In this document: one piece after another, positions 32,076 to 40,261 of the stretch
How positions within the stretch are numbered: position 1 is the stretch's first letter
Layout: the number at the start of each line of letters is the position of its first letter
From: an uncultured Collinsella sp.
GTDB taxonomy: Bacteria; Actinomycetota; Coriobacteriia; Coriobacteriales; Coriobacteriaceae
NCBI GenBank assembly: GCA_902493515.1
Contig: CABUPE010000015.1
Span: 1 to 55,685 of the forward strand
Reading direction: 5' to 3'
Length of the DNA stretch: 55,685 nt
The notes under the pieces: generated by a model
What the model was told of the DNA's origin: nothing
Seen by the model: the letters and a program-made list of their open reading frames with translations, nothing else
Databases searched by the model: none
Made by a program: the position numbers and the translations under genes

Positions 32076-32138
32076 TTGCGGTGGGATAGTTCCTGTTTGC
32101 GGCAGAATAGGGGCCAAACAGGAACTATTCCACCGCAA
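32076..32138. repeat. palindrome E5, copy 2
   Basis: 23-bp arms with one G-T pair (32076-32098 with 32116-32138). It shares the preceding CTTTTATAAC, both arms and the GCGGCAGAATA centre with copy 1. It ends about 6 bases before the GAGGGGG site of the next gene. Confidence 0.9.
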
Positions 32139-32158
32139 CTGATGAGGGGGAGTTGGAT

Positions 32159-33025
32159 ATGCTGACGATTGGGTGTCATCTTTCGACGACGAAGGGCTAT
32201 CGGGCGATGGGGGAGACGGCGCTATCCATTGGCGCCAATACCTTTGCATTCTTTACGCGCAACCCGCGCGGCGGCAAGGCGAAAGATCTTGACATGGATG
32301 ACGTGGCGGCCCTGCGCGAGCTTATGGAGCAAAACGACTTTGGCTCGCTTGTGGCTCATGCCCCGTATACCTATAATCCCTGCTCGGCCAAAGAACGGGC
32401 GCGCGAGTTTGCCCTGGAGGCCATGGCCGAGGACTTGCAGCGTCTGGAAGCACTGCCCGGCAACTATTACAACTTTCACCCCGGTGCGCATGTGGGGCAG
32501 GGCTCCGACGCCGGCATTCAGATGATCGTCGACACTCTGTGCCGGGTGATGTTTGAGGGCCAGCAGACGACGGTACTGCTCGAGACCATGGCCGGCAAGG
32601 GCACCGAGGTGGGCCGCAGCTTTGAGGAGCCGGCGCGCATTATCGAGGGTGCTGCTGCCAGGCGTCCAGAGCTATCGGACAAGCTGGGCGTGTGTCTGGA
32701 CACCTGCCATGTGAGCGATGCCGGCTACGACATCATCCATGATCTGGACGGCGTACTCGACGAGTTCGACCGCGTGGTGGGTATCGACCGCTTGCGTGCC
32801 GTACACATCAACGATTCGAAGAACCCCTGTGGCGCCCATAAGGACCGCCACGAGTGCATCGGCAAGGGCTACCTGGGTAGTGAAGAGTTTGGCGGCGGTA
32901 TGCAGGTTATGCAGAATATTGTATCGAATGGCCGCTTGCGCGCATTGCCATTCATTTTGGAGACACCGAACGAACTTGCAGGTTATGCGGCTGAAATCAA
33001 ACTGTTAAGGTCGTTGCAGCAGTAA
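32159..33025 (+). CDS. nfo: endonuclease IV (AP endonuclease)
   Basis: 288 residues from ATG 32159, 8 bases after GAGGGGG. Metal ligands typical of the TIM-barrel enzyme are present: GCHLSTTKG, HAPYTYN, NFHPGAHVG, LLETMAGKG, LDTCHVSDAGYD, HINDSKNPCGAHKDRHECIG and ILETPNE. It cleaves DNA 5' to abasic sites. Palindrome E5 copy 2 lies in its leader. Confidence 0.96.
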   Translation: MLTIGCHLSTTKGYRAMGETALSIGANTFAFFTRNPRGGKAKDLDMDDVAALRELMEQNDFGSLVAHAPYTYNPCSAKERAREFALEAMAEDLQRLEALPGNYYNFHPGAHVGQGSDAGIQMIVDTLCRVMFEGQQTTVLLETMAGKGTEVGRSFEEPARIIEGAAARRPELSDKLGVCLDTCHVSDAGYDIIHDLDGVLDEFDRVVGIDRLRAVHINDSKNPCGAHKDRHECIGKGYLGSEEFGGGMQVMQNIVSNGRLRALPFILETPNELAGYAAEIKLLRSLQQ

Positions 33026-33086
33026 TGACTGTCATAAAGTGGAGTGCTCCATTCACGTTATGGGTTTGTTTCAATCAGTTTTCTAA

Positions 33087-33115
33087 TTGCGGATTCTTCC
33101 AAGCGGGTGCATAAT
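33087..33115 (+). promoter_or_regulatory. promoter of the amino-acid ABC transporter
   Basis: TTGCGG (33087-33092), a 17-bp spacer and CATAAT (33110-33115). It lies 58 bases before the lipoprotein start. Confidence 0.6.
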
Positions 33116-33172
33116 AACCCTCGGTTTTTGCAGGCCCCTGAATCACGTGGGGTCATTGGAAGGAGACTGATT

Positions 33173-34033
33173 ATGAAGCTCAAGAAGCTTGGCGCATTTG
33201 CCGCCACGGGCGCCATGGCGCTCGCCCTCGCACTGACGGGCTGCGGCTCGTCCAACGCCACCTCTGGTTCTGATGCCGGTTCCAGCAACTCTGACGACGC
33301 TAAGGTCGAGAAGGTCGACGGCTCCAAGGAGTACGCGCTCGTCAAGGACGGTACGCTGACCGTCGGCACCTCTGCCGAGTACGCTCCGTTTGAGTACAAG
33401 GATGACAACGGCGATTATCAGGGCTTTGACCTTGAGCTCATCAAGGCTATCGGCGACAAGCTGGGCCTGGATGTCGAGTATGTCAACAATGACTTTGACA
33501 CGCTGGTTCCGGGTGTCGCTTCGGGTGCCAAGTATGACGTTTCCATCGCGGCTATCACCGACACGCCCGAGCGTGAGAAGGAAGTCACTTTCTCCGACTC
33601 CTACTACATGGACGATCAGGCTATCGTGACCAAGGTCGATAACACCGACATCACGGCCGACAACTACAGCGAGAAGCTCAACAACGCCGACGCCACCATC
33701 ATCGTCCAGTCTGGCTCGACCGCCGAGTCCTTTGCCCAGGAGAACTTCCCCAAGGCCAAGATTGTCCCCTACAAGGACGCCACCGAGTGCTTCAGCGCCC
33801 TGCAGTCCGATAAGGGCGACGCCGTAGTCACCAACCGCTCCGTTGCTAGCCAGCTGACCGCCGAGCAGTTCAACACCTGTCAGACCATTAAGCAGATCAG
33901 CACCGGCGAGGAGTACGCCATCGCCATCAACCAGGGCAACACCAAGCTCAAGGACGACATCAACCAGGCCATCAAGGACCTGACCGACGACGGTACCGTT
34001 GACGCCCTCATGGCTAAGTACAACATCAAGTAA
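33173..34033 (+). CDS. amino-acid ABC transporter substrate-binding lipoprotein
   Basis: 286 residues from ATG 33173 behind AAGGAG. The signal sequence ends in the lipobox LTGC (Cys24), followed by a Ser/Asp-rich linker. The body is a family-3 solute-binding protein (GTSAEYAPFEYKD, GFDLELIKAIGDKLGL, VSIAAITDTPEREKEVTFSD). Polar or branched amino acids are the usual ligands, but the specificity is not predictable. The hairpin at 34056-34087 probably keeps its mRNA level above that of the permease. Confidence 0.94.
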   Translation: MKLKKLGAFAATGAMALALALTGCGSSNATSGSDAGSSNSDDAKVEKVDGSKEYALVKDGTLTVGTSAEYAPFEYKDDNGDYQGFDLELIKAIGDKLGLDVEYVNNDFDTLVPGVASGAKYDVSIAAITDTPEREKEVTFSDSYYMDDQAIVTKVDNTDITADNYSEKLNNADATIIVQSGSTAESFAQENFPKAKIVPYKDATECFSALQSDKGDAVVTNRSVASQLTAEQFNTCQTIKQISTGEEYAIAINQGNTKLKDDINQAIKDLTDDGTVDALMAKYNIK

Positions 34034-34055
34034 AATAACTACTTGATTGCGCGCG

Positions 34056-34087
34056 GGCCCTTTCCGTTTTGACGGAGAGGGCCTTTG
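34056..34087 (+). terminator. attenuating hairpin between binding protein and permease genes
   Basis: 12-bp stem with one G-T pair (34056-34067 with 34072-34083) followed by only TTT. It is best read as a partial terminator. Confidence 0.65.
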
Positions 34088-34151
34088 CGCTTCTCTCGAC
34101 GGACAGCGTTTCCGTTTTGTTTTGCCGGCAACTTCTACGTTAGGAGCCACC

Positions 34152-35513
34152 TTGTCTCGACTGAACAAAGGGGCCGTGGGCCAGAGTTTTCCACTGCCCG
34201 CCTTGCTTCAAAAACTAGCCTGCGCCCTTGCCGTGGCGCTCGCGCTGGTGTGCGCGGGGGTCTGTGTGCCATCGACCGCCCAAGCGCTTGAGACCGCAAA
34301 GATCACCGCTCGACCCAACACCGGCTCAGGCAGCGACGTGGTCGGCGGCACCGAGACCCGCATCACCTGGGAGGTCCAGGCCGATGCCGACGAGGAACTG
34401 AGCGGCCTTTCACTGACGTTTGTCGACGGCACGACGTTTGGTGCTGATGACACGCGCCTGACGATGCTCTCGGGCGAGGACCTCATGGATCGCACGCCCA
34501 TGAACCCAACGTGCAAGGCCGATGGCCAGACGCTCAAGATCGATTTTGGCGAGACGGCACCTGCCGGTGGCTTTTTCCGCGTTGAGGTCTATGGCGTGAC
34601 CTTCCCCGTCGAGGGCGGCGACGAGACCTTTAGCGGCACCTACACCTTGGCCGACGGCACGACCAAGAAGATTTCCAAGATGCCCTCGGTAGAGATCAAG
34701 GGCGTGACGGCCTTCGATAACTTCTTGGCCGACCTTAAAGAGCAGCCGTGGGTCGAGGCGTGGAACTCCAATATGTTCCTGCGCCTGTTCCTGAACCCGG
34801 TCATTTTGGTCCAGAGCCTTCCGATCGTCTTCAAGGGCTTCCTTATGTCGCTCTCGATCGTGCTCGTGGCCTTTCCGCTGGCAATTCCCTTCGGTTTTGC
34901 CCTGTCGCTTATGCGCATCTCCAAGTCGCGCATTCTGCGCTGTCTCGCCGGCATCTATGTGAATATCATCCGCGGCACGCCGGCGTTCCTGCAGATCTAC
35001 ATCGCGTTCTTCGGCTTGCCGCTGGCCGGCGTTAAGGTTGACGACTACGTGCTGGGCGTCATCGTCATGGCCATGAATTCGTCCGCTTACCTGTGCGAGA
35101 TCTTCCGTGCCGGTATCCAGTCGATTCCTAAGGGTCAAAATGAGGCTGCCCGCTCGCTGGGCATGAACGCCTTCCAGACGCTGCTCTACGTCATGATTCC
35201 GCAGACGTTCCGCAATGTCCTGCCTACGCTGACCAGTGAGTTCATCCTGCTCTACAAGGACACCTCGCTGCTCGCCGCCGTGGGCGTGGTCGAGATCGTC
35301 ATGAACGCCCGTACCATCGTGGCCACGACGGGTTCCATTACGCCGTATGTGGTTGCCGCCTTGTTCTATCTGGTCATTACCCTGCCGCTTGCTCGTTTGG
35401 TGAGCGGTCTGGAGGCGAGGCTTCTGGGGACGGCCGAAACCAAGAAGAAGCGTCCCACCAAGAGCGCCGGACAGGTTGTCGCGACGCCCGCCGATCACAT
35501 CGCCGGTCTGTAA
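34152..35513 (+). CDS. amino-acid ABC permease with N-terminal extracytoplasmic domain
   Basis: 453 residues from TTG 34152, 5 bases after AGGAG. A signal-like hydrophobic segment (about 15-45) is followed by about 170 soluble residues, then a HisM/GlnP-type permease with the EAA loop NEAARSLGMNAFQTLLYVMIP. Normal permeases of this type have 215-250 residues, so the soluble N-terminal part is an addition. It contains no binding-protein signature that I recognise and may be a beta-rich accessory domain (ITWEVQADADEELSGLSLTFV). It could contact the binding protein or the cell wall. Confidence 0.9.
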   Translation: MSRLNKGAVGQSFPLPALLQKLACALAVALALVCAGVCVPSTAQALETAKITARPNTGSGSDVVGGTETRITWEVQADADEELSGLSLTFVDGTTFGADDTRLTMLSGEDLMDRTPMNPTCKADGQTLKIDFGETAPAGGFFRVEVYGVTFPVEGGDETFSGTYTLADGTTKKISKMPSVEIKGVTAFDNFLADLKEQPWVEAWNSNMFLRLFLNPVILVQSLPIVFKGFLMSLSIVLVAFPLAIPFGFALSLMRISKSRILRCLAGIYVNIIRGTPAFLQIYIAFFGLPLAGVKVDDYVLGVIVMAMNSSAYLCEIFRAGIQSIPKGQNEAARSLGMNAFQTLLYVMIPQTFRNVLPTLTSEFILLYKDTSLLAAVGVVEIVMNARTIVATTGSITPYVVAALFYLVITLPLARLVSGLEARLLGTAETKKKRPTKSAGQVVATPADHIAGL

Positions 35514-35525
35514 GGAGGTCCTATC

Positions 35526-36278
35526 ATGAGCGAAACCAATAACTCGAACGAGGTCGTCGTCAGCATCAAGAACCTCCAGAAGGCCTTTGGCGATAACGTG
35601 GTCCTGCGCGATATCGATCTGGACGTGCATAAGGGCGAGGTCGTCGTAGTCCTGGGTCCCTCGGGCTCGGGCAAGTCGACGATGCTTCGCTGCATCAATC
35701 GTCTAGAGCACCCCACGAGCGGCTCGATTGTCGTTGAGGGCGTGGACGTGTGCGCCAAGGGCGTCGACCTCAATAAGGTGCGCACGCATTTGGGTATGGT
35801 GTTTCAGCAGTTCAATCTGTTCCCGCACCTGTCGGTCAAAAAGAACGTCATGCTCGCGCAGCAAAAGGTGCTCAAGCGTAGCAAGGAAGAGGCCGAGAGG
35901 ATTGCGGTCGAGGAGCTGACCAAGGTCGGTCTTGCCGAGCGCATCGACTTTATGCCGAGTCAGCTTTCGGGCGGCCAGCAGCAACGCGTGGCCATCGCCC
36001 GCGCCCTGTCGATGAACCCGCACGTTATGCTCTTTGACGAGGCCACCTCGGCGCTCGACCCCGAGCTCGTTCGCGACGTTCTGGGCGTCATGCGCGACCT
36101 GGCACGCGACGGTATGACCATGATCGTCGTGACGCACGAGATGGGTTTTGCCCGCGATGTCGCCGATCGCGTCGTCTTTATGGATGGCGGCGTTATCGTG
36201 GAGGAGGGCACGCCGAGCGAGGTCTTCGATCACCCCAAGAGCGAGCGCACCAAGGCGTTCTTGGGCAATATCTCGTAG
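35526..36278 (+). CDS. amino-acid ABC transporter ATP-binding protein (GlnQ-like)
   Basis: 250 residues, ATG 35526 with GGAGG upstream. Walker A GPSGSGKST, signature LSGGQQQR, Walker B VMLFDEATSALD and the H-loop TH are all intact. It energises the permease encoded 12 bases upstream. Confidence 0.96.
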   Translation: MSETNNSNEVVVSIKNLQKAFGDNVVLRDIDLDVHKGEVVVVLGPSGSGKSTMLRCINRLEHPTSGSIVVEGVDVCAKGVDLNKVRTHLGMVFQQFNLFPHLSVKKNVMLAQQKVLKRSKEEAERIAVEELTKVGLAERIDFMPSQLSGGQQQRVAIARALSMNPHVMLFDEATSALDPELVRDVLGVMRDLARDGMTMIVVTHEMGFARDVADRVVFMDGGVIVEEGTPSEVFDHPKSERTKAFLGNIS

Positions 36279-36304
36279 CAACGCGTCGAGGTTGTCGATA
36301 TAAC

Positions 36305-36343
36305 AAACGGGGACCGGATGTGAATATCCGGTCCCCGTTTTTG
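36305..36343 (+). terminator. terminator of the ABC transporter operon
   Basis: Perfect 15-bp stem (36305-36319 with 36326-36340) with a TGTGAA-type loop and T5. Confidence 0.93.
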
Positions 36344-36413
36344 TTTGGGCATGAGCGACTGTTGTTGTGCGGTACTCGGCTGTCAGTTGCCTTGCGACTT
36401 TCTGACGGCTTCG

Positions 36414-36833
36414 TTAGGCCAGCTCCGCTCCCAGGGCCTTGCAGGCCGCTTCACCCTCATCATCGGGGGCGTCGTAGCAGATGACGGAATCGACGACGTT
36501 GACGCCCGCCTCGTCGGCGTCGGCCTTCCAGTTGTCCATCCATTCGCCCTCGGCCCACGAATAGGAGCCAAAGAGGACGACCTTTTTGTCGCCGAGAGTC
36601 TCCTTGACCTCGTCCCACATCGGCTGGAACTCATCGTGCTCGAGTTCCTCGGAGCCCATGGCGGGGCAGCCGAAGGCGAAGGCGTCGTAGTCGGCGGTCT
36701 TGTCTGCGGAGAAGTCGGCGCAGGAGATGACCTCTGCCTCGGCGCCGGCACCGCTTGCGCCTTCGGCGACAAAGTTTGCCATGGCCTCGGTGTTGCCCGT
36801 GCCGCTCCAATAGACGACGGCGATTTTGCTCAT
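36414..36833 (-). CDS. short-chain flavodoxin
   Basis: 139 residues from ATG 36833. The FMN-phosphate loop WSGTGNTEAMA is at the N-terminus and FGSYSWAEGEWMDNW holds the isoalloxazine-stacking aromatic residues. It carries electrons in place of ferredoxin, often under iron limitation. It is the second gene of a minus-strand pair after the DUF3793 gene (46-base gap). Confidence 0.94.
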   Translation of the reverse strand: MSKIAVVYWSGTGNTEAMANFVAEGASGAGAEAEVISCADFSADKTADYDAFAFGCPAMGSEELEHDEFQPMWDEVKETLGDKKVVLFGSYSWAEGEWMDNWKADADEAGVNVVDSVICYDAPDDEGEAACKALGAELA

Positions 36834-36879
36834 GTTGAGTCCTTTCGGTTGTGCGGCGTGCGGCCGCGTTTTGTACGTT

Positions 36880-37584
36880 CTATCGGGTTGCCTGGACAAG
36901 TTGTCCCAGGGTGCGGCCCTGTTGATAGATGTAGGTAAGGTATTGCGTGCATGCGCGATAGGAATCGAAGGTCGTGAGCGCCTGCTCAACGTTTGTGTAT
37001 ACCTTCCATGCGCCAAAGACCTTATAGTTTTCGCCGTGCTGGACGATAAACTGATGGACATCTTCGTAGGGATAGCCCAAAAAATAGCCAATTTCGTGGG
37101 GGAACTCGCACATGCACCCCGTATCGCAGTGCCTGTTTCGCGCGAGTGCGCAGACGCTGCCGTCATAGGCGCTTTCTGCGGCATTGCTGCTTGCCAGCGT
37201 GATGCGCGCGGCGAGATGCACCAGTGATTCGGGCAGGTTGTGGACATCGTAACCTTCGGCGGCAAGCGCCGTCGCGGCGCGGGGGTCGGAGAGATATCGC
37301 ATGAGGTCCGCAGGGCGGTACACATAGATGAGCGCTCCGCAGGGGCGCCAGACCAAAACGCTCATATGGATCCCGAGTGGCTGGAGCTCGCGGTTGCATT
37401 GGGCTATGACGGCGAGCAGGCGAGAGCGTCGCCCTTCGATATGGGCGGCGCCGGGTTTTCCGTTTTGGTTGGCGTAAACGCCGGGATAGGTAAAGAGCGA
37501 TGCCGGCTTGATGCTCGCGAGCGTGGGGGAGCAGTTGCGCACGACCGCTGCCTGAAAAGTTGGAATGTCTATGGTTCGAGTCAC
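36880..37584 (-). CDS. DUF3793-family protein
   Basis: 234 residues from GTG 37584 behind AAGGAG. The segment CEFPHEIGYFLGYPYEDVHQFI and the N-terminal FTYP fit DUF3793, a family of unknown function often encoded next to flavodoxins. The C-x3-C near residue 160 (CDTGCMC) could bind a metal. Its partner flavodoxin follows. The function is not established; an iron- or copper-related role is only a guess. Confidence 0.85.
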   Translation of the reverse strand: MTRTIDIPTFQAAVVRNCSPTLASIKPASLFTYPGVYANQNGKPGAAHIEGRRSRLLAVIAQCNRELQPLGIHMSVLVWRPCGALIYVYRPADLMRYLSDPRAATALAAEGYDVHNLPESLVHLAARITLASSNAAESAYDGSVCALARNRHCDTGCMCEFPHEIGYFLGYPYEDVHQFIVQHGENYKVFGAWKVYTNVEQALTTFDSYRACTQYLTYIYQQGRTLGQLVQATR

Positions 37585-37621
37585 GGCGCTCCTTCTGGTC
37601 CTCACTGTTAGCCTAGGAAAA

Positions 37622-37649
37622 CTTATACACGAAAGTAAGCCTTGGTCAA
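37622..37649 (-). promoter_or_regulatory. promoter of the DUF3793-flavodoxin operon
   Basis: On the minus strand TTGACC (37649-37644), 16 bp, then TATAAG (37627-37622). Confidence 0.6.
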
Positions 37650-37675
37650 CTAAAAAGTTTGAACAGGGAAACTAA

Positions 37676-37726
37676 TTGACCGAACAGACATGATTTTGGG
37701 TTAAGATGGGGACACCCCATGGGGGT
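37676..37726 (+). promoter_or_regulatory. promoter of the HMA gene with CsoR-like palindrome
   Basis: TTGACC (37676-37681) and TTAAGA (37701-37706) are 19 bp apart. ACCCCATGGGGGT (37714-37726) is a GC-rich near-palindrome resembling copper-repressor CsoR boxes. It lies just downstream of the -10, where a repressor would block transcription. No csoR gene is in the window. Confidence 0.5.
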
Positions 37727-37757
37727 ATCTAGATAGGGCTACTTGAAAGGGGAACGC

Positions 37758-38141
37758 ATGAGTGACTTGCTCAACCCTGCGAATCTCATCGTGCTTGCCG
37801 TGATTGCCGTTGGCATGTTCTTTGGCCTGCGTCGCATTGTCGCTTCGACACACGGAAAGAGCTGCTGCAGCGATGGCGCGAGCGGTAAGAAGGCCAAGAA
37901 GGTAGTGGTTGCGGATACCGATCCGTCCCACTACCCCTATAGCGATGAGTTGCTCATCGGCGGCATGAGCTGCGATGGCTGTGCTCAAAACGTTGAGAAT
38001 GCCCTCAATGCGCTGGACGGCGTGTGGGCAACGGTAACGTACGCGGACCACACAGCGCGCGTGCGCTCCAAGCGGCCGATCGATCGCGGTGTCCTTGAGA
38101 CGGCCGTGAGAGATGCAGGCTACTACGTCATGACGCTGTAG
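37758..38141 (+). CDS. membrane-anchored heavy-metal-associated (HMA) protein
   Basis: 127 residues from ATG 37758 behind AAAGGGGA. One transmembrane segment (about 8-26, ANLIVLAVIAVGMFFGLRRIV) is followed by a Cys pair (SCCSDG) and a basic stretch. The C-terminal 65 residues form an HMA domain with GGMSCDGCAQNVENAL, the Cys-x2-Cys metal motif. It probably binds copper or a related soft metal at the inner face of the membrane. The CsoR-like palindrome upstream fits that idea. Confidence 0.85.
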   Translation: MSDLLNPANLIVLAVIAVGMFFGLRRIVASTHGKSCCSDGASGKKAKKVVVADTDPSHYPYSDELLIGGMSCDGCAQNVENALNALDGVWATVTYADHTARVRSKRPIDRGVLETAVRDAGYYVMTL

Positions 38142-38167
38142 GCCTTGCCTTGGATGCGCGTCCTTGT

Positions 38168-38593
38168 CTAGGCTCGTCCGCGTAGCTCAATGTCCTGGAT
38201 GTCGTCGAAGTCGATGGCGATATCCCTGAGTTTGAGCAGCTTGAATGCGGGTAACACTTCGTCGAGAATGCCCGTGCGGCTACGATAGCCGTACATATCG
38301 TAATAGGTGACACGCACCAGGTCGCCGCGTTTGAGGCCCTCGAGCTTTTTCGAAAGCTCGAGGGCTTTTTCTTCTGTGAGTTCGCATTTGGGCTCAACAG
38401 TGATCTCTTGCTTGCGCACGAGTTCGTAGTATCCCGTGAGGGCGGCAAAGGGCATAAACTGCGCGGCACGGCCGGCGCGGACGGCGCCGTTGGCGGTGAG
38501 CTTTGGGTCGGCGGAGCGACGTCTTCCCTCGGGGTCCGCTAGGCGTTCAAAAGGTGTTGGTGGCCGCATCGGCTGTTGTTGGGACTTAGGCAC
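38168..38593 (-). CDS. YolD-like protein
   Basis: 141 residues from GTG 38593; the stop of the polymerase gene (38586-38588) overlaps its start, so translation is coupled. The core RAAQFMPFAALTGYYELVRKQE and the following VRVTYYDMYGYRSRTGILDEV are YolD/WYL-fold-like features. YolD proteins are frequently paired with UmuC-like polymerases. Its biochemical role is not known. Confidence 0.85.
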   Translation of the reverse strand: MPKSQQQPMRPPTPFERLADPEGRRRSADPKLTANGAVRAGRAAQFMPFAALTGYYELVRKQEITVEPKCELTEEKALELSKKLEGLKRGDLVRVTYYDMYGYRSRTGILDEVLPAFKLLKLRDIAIDFDDIQDIELRGRA

Positions 38594-40091
38594 GGTGTCC
38601 TCCAACTTGGTCGTTGCGTTCGCGCGCGGTGGCGCCGGCGGTAAAGCTTAATCCTTTGACGAGCGCGTTCTTGCCGTACTTGCCTTTCACGGCCAGGACG
38701 GCGCGCGCCAGGTCGCGCTCGCGCTCATCTGCCTCGATATCGCTAAATAGGTCGATGGTGGCAAATTCCTCGGGCATGAGGTTGCCAAAGCCCAGGTTGA
38801 TGCGCTTGACGGGGCGTTTGGGGTCGACAGTCTGCGCCCAGAGCTCATCGAAATAGCCCATGATCTTCTTAAACGAATTGGTACGCTCGGGCAGCTTTCG
38901 CGAGGCGTTAGAGTGCGCAAAGAGTGCGGCATAGCCACCACGCGGTTTGCCGCCATGCTCTCCCACAAAGATGCCATCGATTGCCTGCGCCTCACGCACC
39001 AAGCGCCGCCGTTCGTCATCGCGCTGGACGGGCTTGGGTGCACGGGGCGCGAGCTCGGGGCCGGCGGTTACGGTGGGTTCGATGCTCGACGTGCTCGAGC
39101 GTAGGTGTCCGCATCCGTCCACATATTGCGCTGTACCGCTGGCATCGAGGCGGCGTATGTCGGCGTGCTCGCTTGCATAGCCCACAAAGAGCGAGATGCT
39201 GTTGCACACCACGTGCTTGTCGATCAAATCCAGCACGGCGGCATCGACCATTTCGCGCAAGACGGTGTAGGCCTGCTCGTAGGCATAGCCCTTCGAGAGC
39301 ACCTGCCCCGTGGTGGTCGAGGTCGCTTGTGGGCGATAAGCTTGGATATCGGCGATGGTTGTCGGCTCACGCCCGAAGGCGTGGTCGATAAGATATTCGG
39401 CATTGACGCCGAGCTCGTCGTAGAGCAGGTTCTCGTCGAGTGCGGCGACGCCCATTAGGTCGTAGACGCCGTATTTCTCGAGACGGGCCGCCACGCCGGG
39501 GCCGATGCCCCAGATGTCGGTGATGGGGCGATGGGGCCAGATCTCCTTGCGAAAGGTCTCGTCGTCGAGTATGCCGATACGGCTGGGCACGTGCTTGGCG
39601 GTAATATCGAGTGCAACCTTGGCCTGGAATAGGTTGGGGCCGATGCCGACCGTCGCCGTGATGCCGGTGCGCGCCAGGACCTCGTCGCGCAGTATGCAGG
39701 CGAAGCCTTCCGCATCGGTGTGATAGAGGTCCAGATAGGGCGTCACGTCGATAAAGCACTCGTCAATTGAGTAGACGTGAACGTCTTGCGGACTGACGTA
39801 TTTCAGGTAGATACCGTAGATCTGCGCCGACACCTCCATGTAGTGCTGCATGCGCGGTACGGCCTTGATGTAGTCGATGCCATCGGGTATTTCGAACAGG
39901 CGACAGCGATTGTGAATCCCTAGGTCCTTCATGGCCTGCGTGATAGCGAGACAGATGGTCGTGCGTCCGCGCGATTCGTCGGCAACGACCAGGTTGGTGG
40001 TGAGCGGATCGAGCCCACGATCGACGCACTCGACGCTGGCATAAAACGTCTTGAGGTCGATACAGATGTAGGTGTGCTGCTCGTGCGCCAT
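38586..40091 (-). CDS. Y-family DNA polymerase (UmuC/UvrX-like)
   Basis: 501 residues from ATG 40091. Catalytic acidic motifs are CIDLKTFYASVE and VYSIDECFIDV, with the little-finger part in the C-terminal third. It is a translesion polymerase, here with YolD downstream as in Gram-positive UvrX/YolD pairs. Two SOS-like boxes (40106-40119 and 40123-40136) immediately upstream suggest LexA control. ATG 40112 in frame is less well placed. Confidence 0.93.
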   Translation of the reverse strand: MAHEQHTYICIDLKTFYASVECVDRGLDPLTTNLVVADESRGRTTICLAITQAMKDLGIHNRCRLFEIPDGIDYIKAVPRMQHYMEVSAQIYGIYLKYVSPQDVHVYSIDECFIDVTPYLDLYHTDAEGFACILRDEVLARTGITATVGIGPNLFQAKVALDITAKHVPSRIGILDDETFRKEIWPHRPITDIWGIGPGVAARLEKYGVYDLMGVAALDENLLYDELGVNAEYLIDHAFGREPTTIADIQAYRPQATSTTTGQVLSKGYAYEQAYTVLREMVDAAVLDLIDKHVVCNSISLFVGYASEHADIRRLDASGTAQYVDGCGHLRSSTSSIEPTVTAGPELAPRAPKPVQRDDERRRLVREAQAIDGIFVGEHGGKPRGGYAALFAHSNASRKLPERTNSFKKIMGYFDELWAQTVDPKRPVKRINLGFGNLMPEEFATIDLFSDIEADERERDLARAVLAVKGKYGKNALVKGLSFTAGATARERNDQVGGHRA

Positions 40092-40105
40092 CTGTGCCCT
40101 TTCAT

Positions 40106-40136
40106 CAAACACATGTTCTTATCGAATACCTGTTCG
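40106..40136 (-). promoter_or_regulatory. two SOS (LexA) boxes
   Basis: CGAATACCTGTTCG (40123-40136) matches CGAAC-N4-GTTCG at 9 of 10 positions. CAAACACATGTTCT (40106-40119) matches at 8 of 10. They lie 15-45 bases upstream of the polymerase start. Confidence 0.8.
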
Positions 40137-40170
40137 ATAATACCCGCTCGACCGGACACCGTCAAAACCT

Positions 40171-40196
40171 ACCAAAAAGGGACAGGTTTTTTTGGT
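40171..40196. repeat. GGGACAGG repeat, copy 1
   Basis: ACCAAAAA-GGGACAGG-TTTTTTTGGT forms a short hairpin. The same AAAAAGGGACAGG...TTTTGG word appears on the minus strand at about 41603-41625. Confidence 0.6.
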
Positions 40197-40261
40197 CGGT
40201 TTACCGAGTGCTTACGGTGGGTCGGTAGCCTTAATGTGTTAAATACGCTGAGGGGGTATGG

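Noticed and set aside
30888..32138. Composite transposon around the oxidoreductase
   Set aside because: No transposase or target duplication is visible, and each palindrome sits as a leader of a gene; kept only as a weaker finding.
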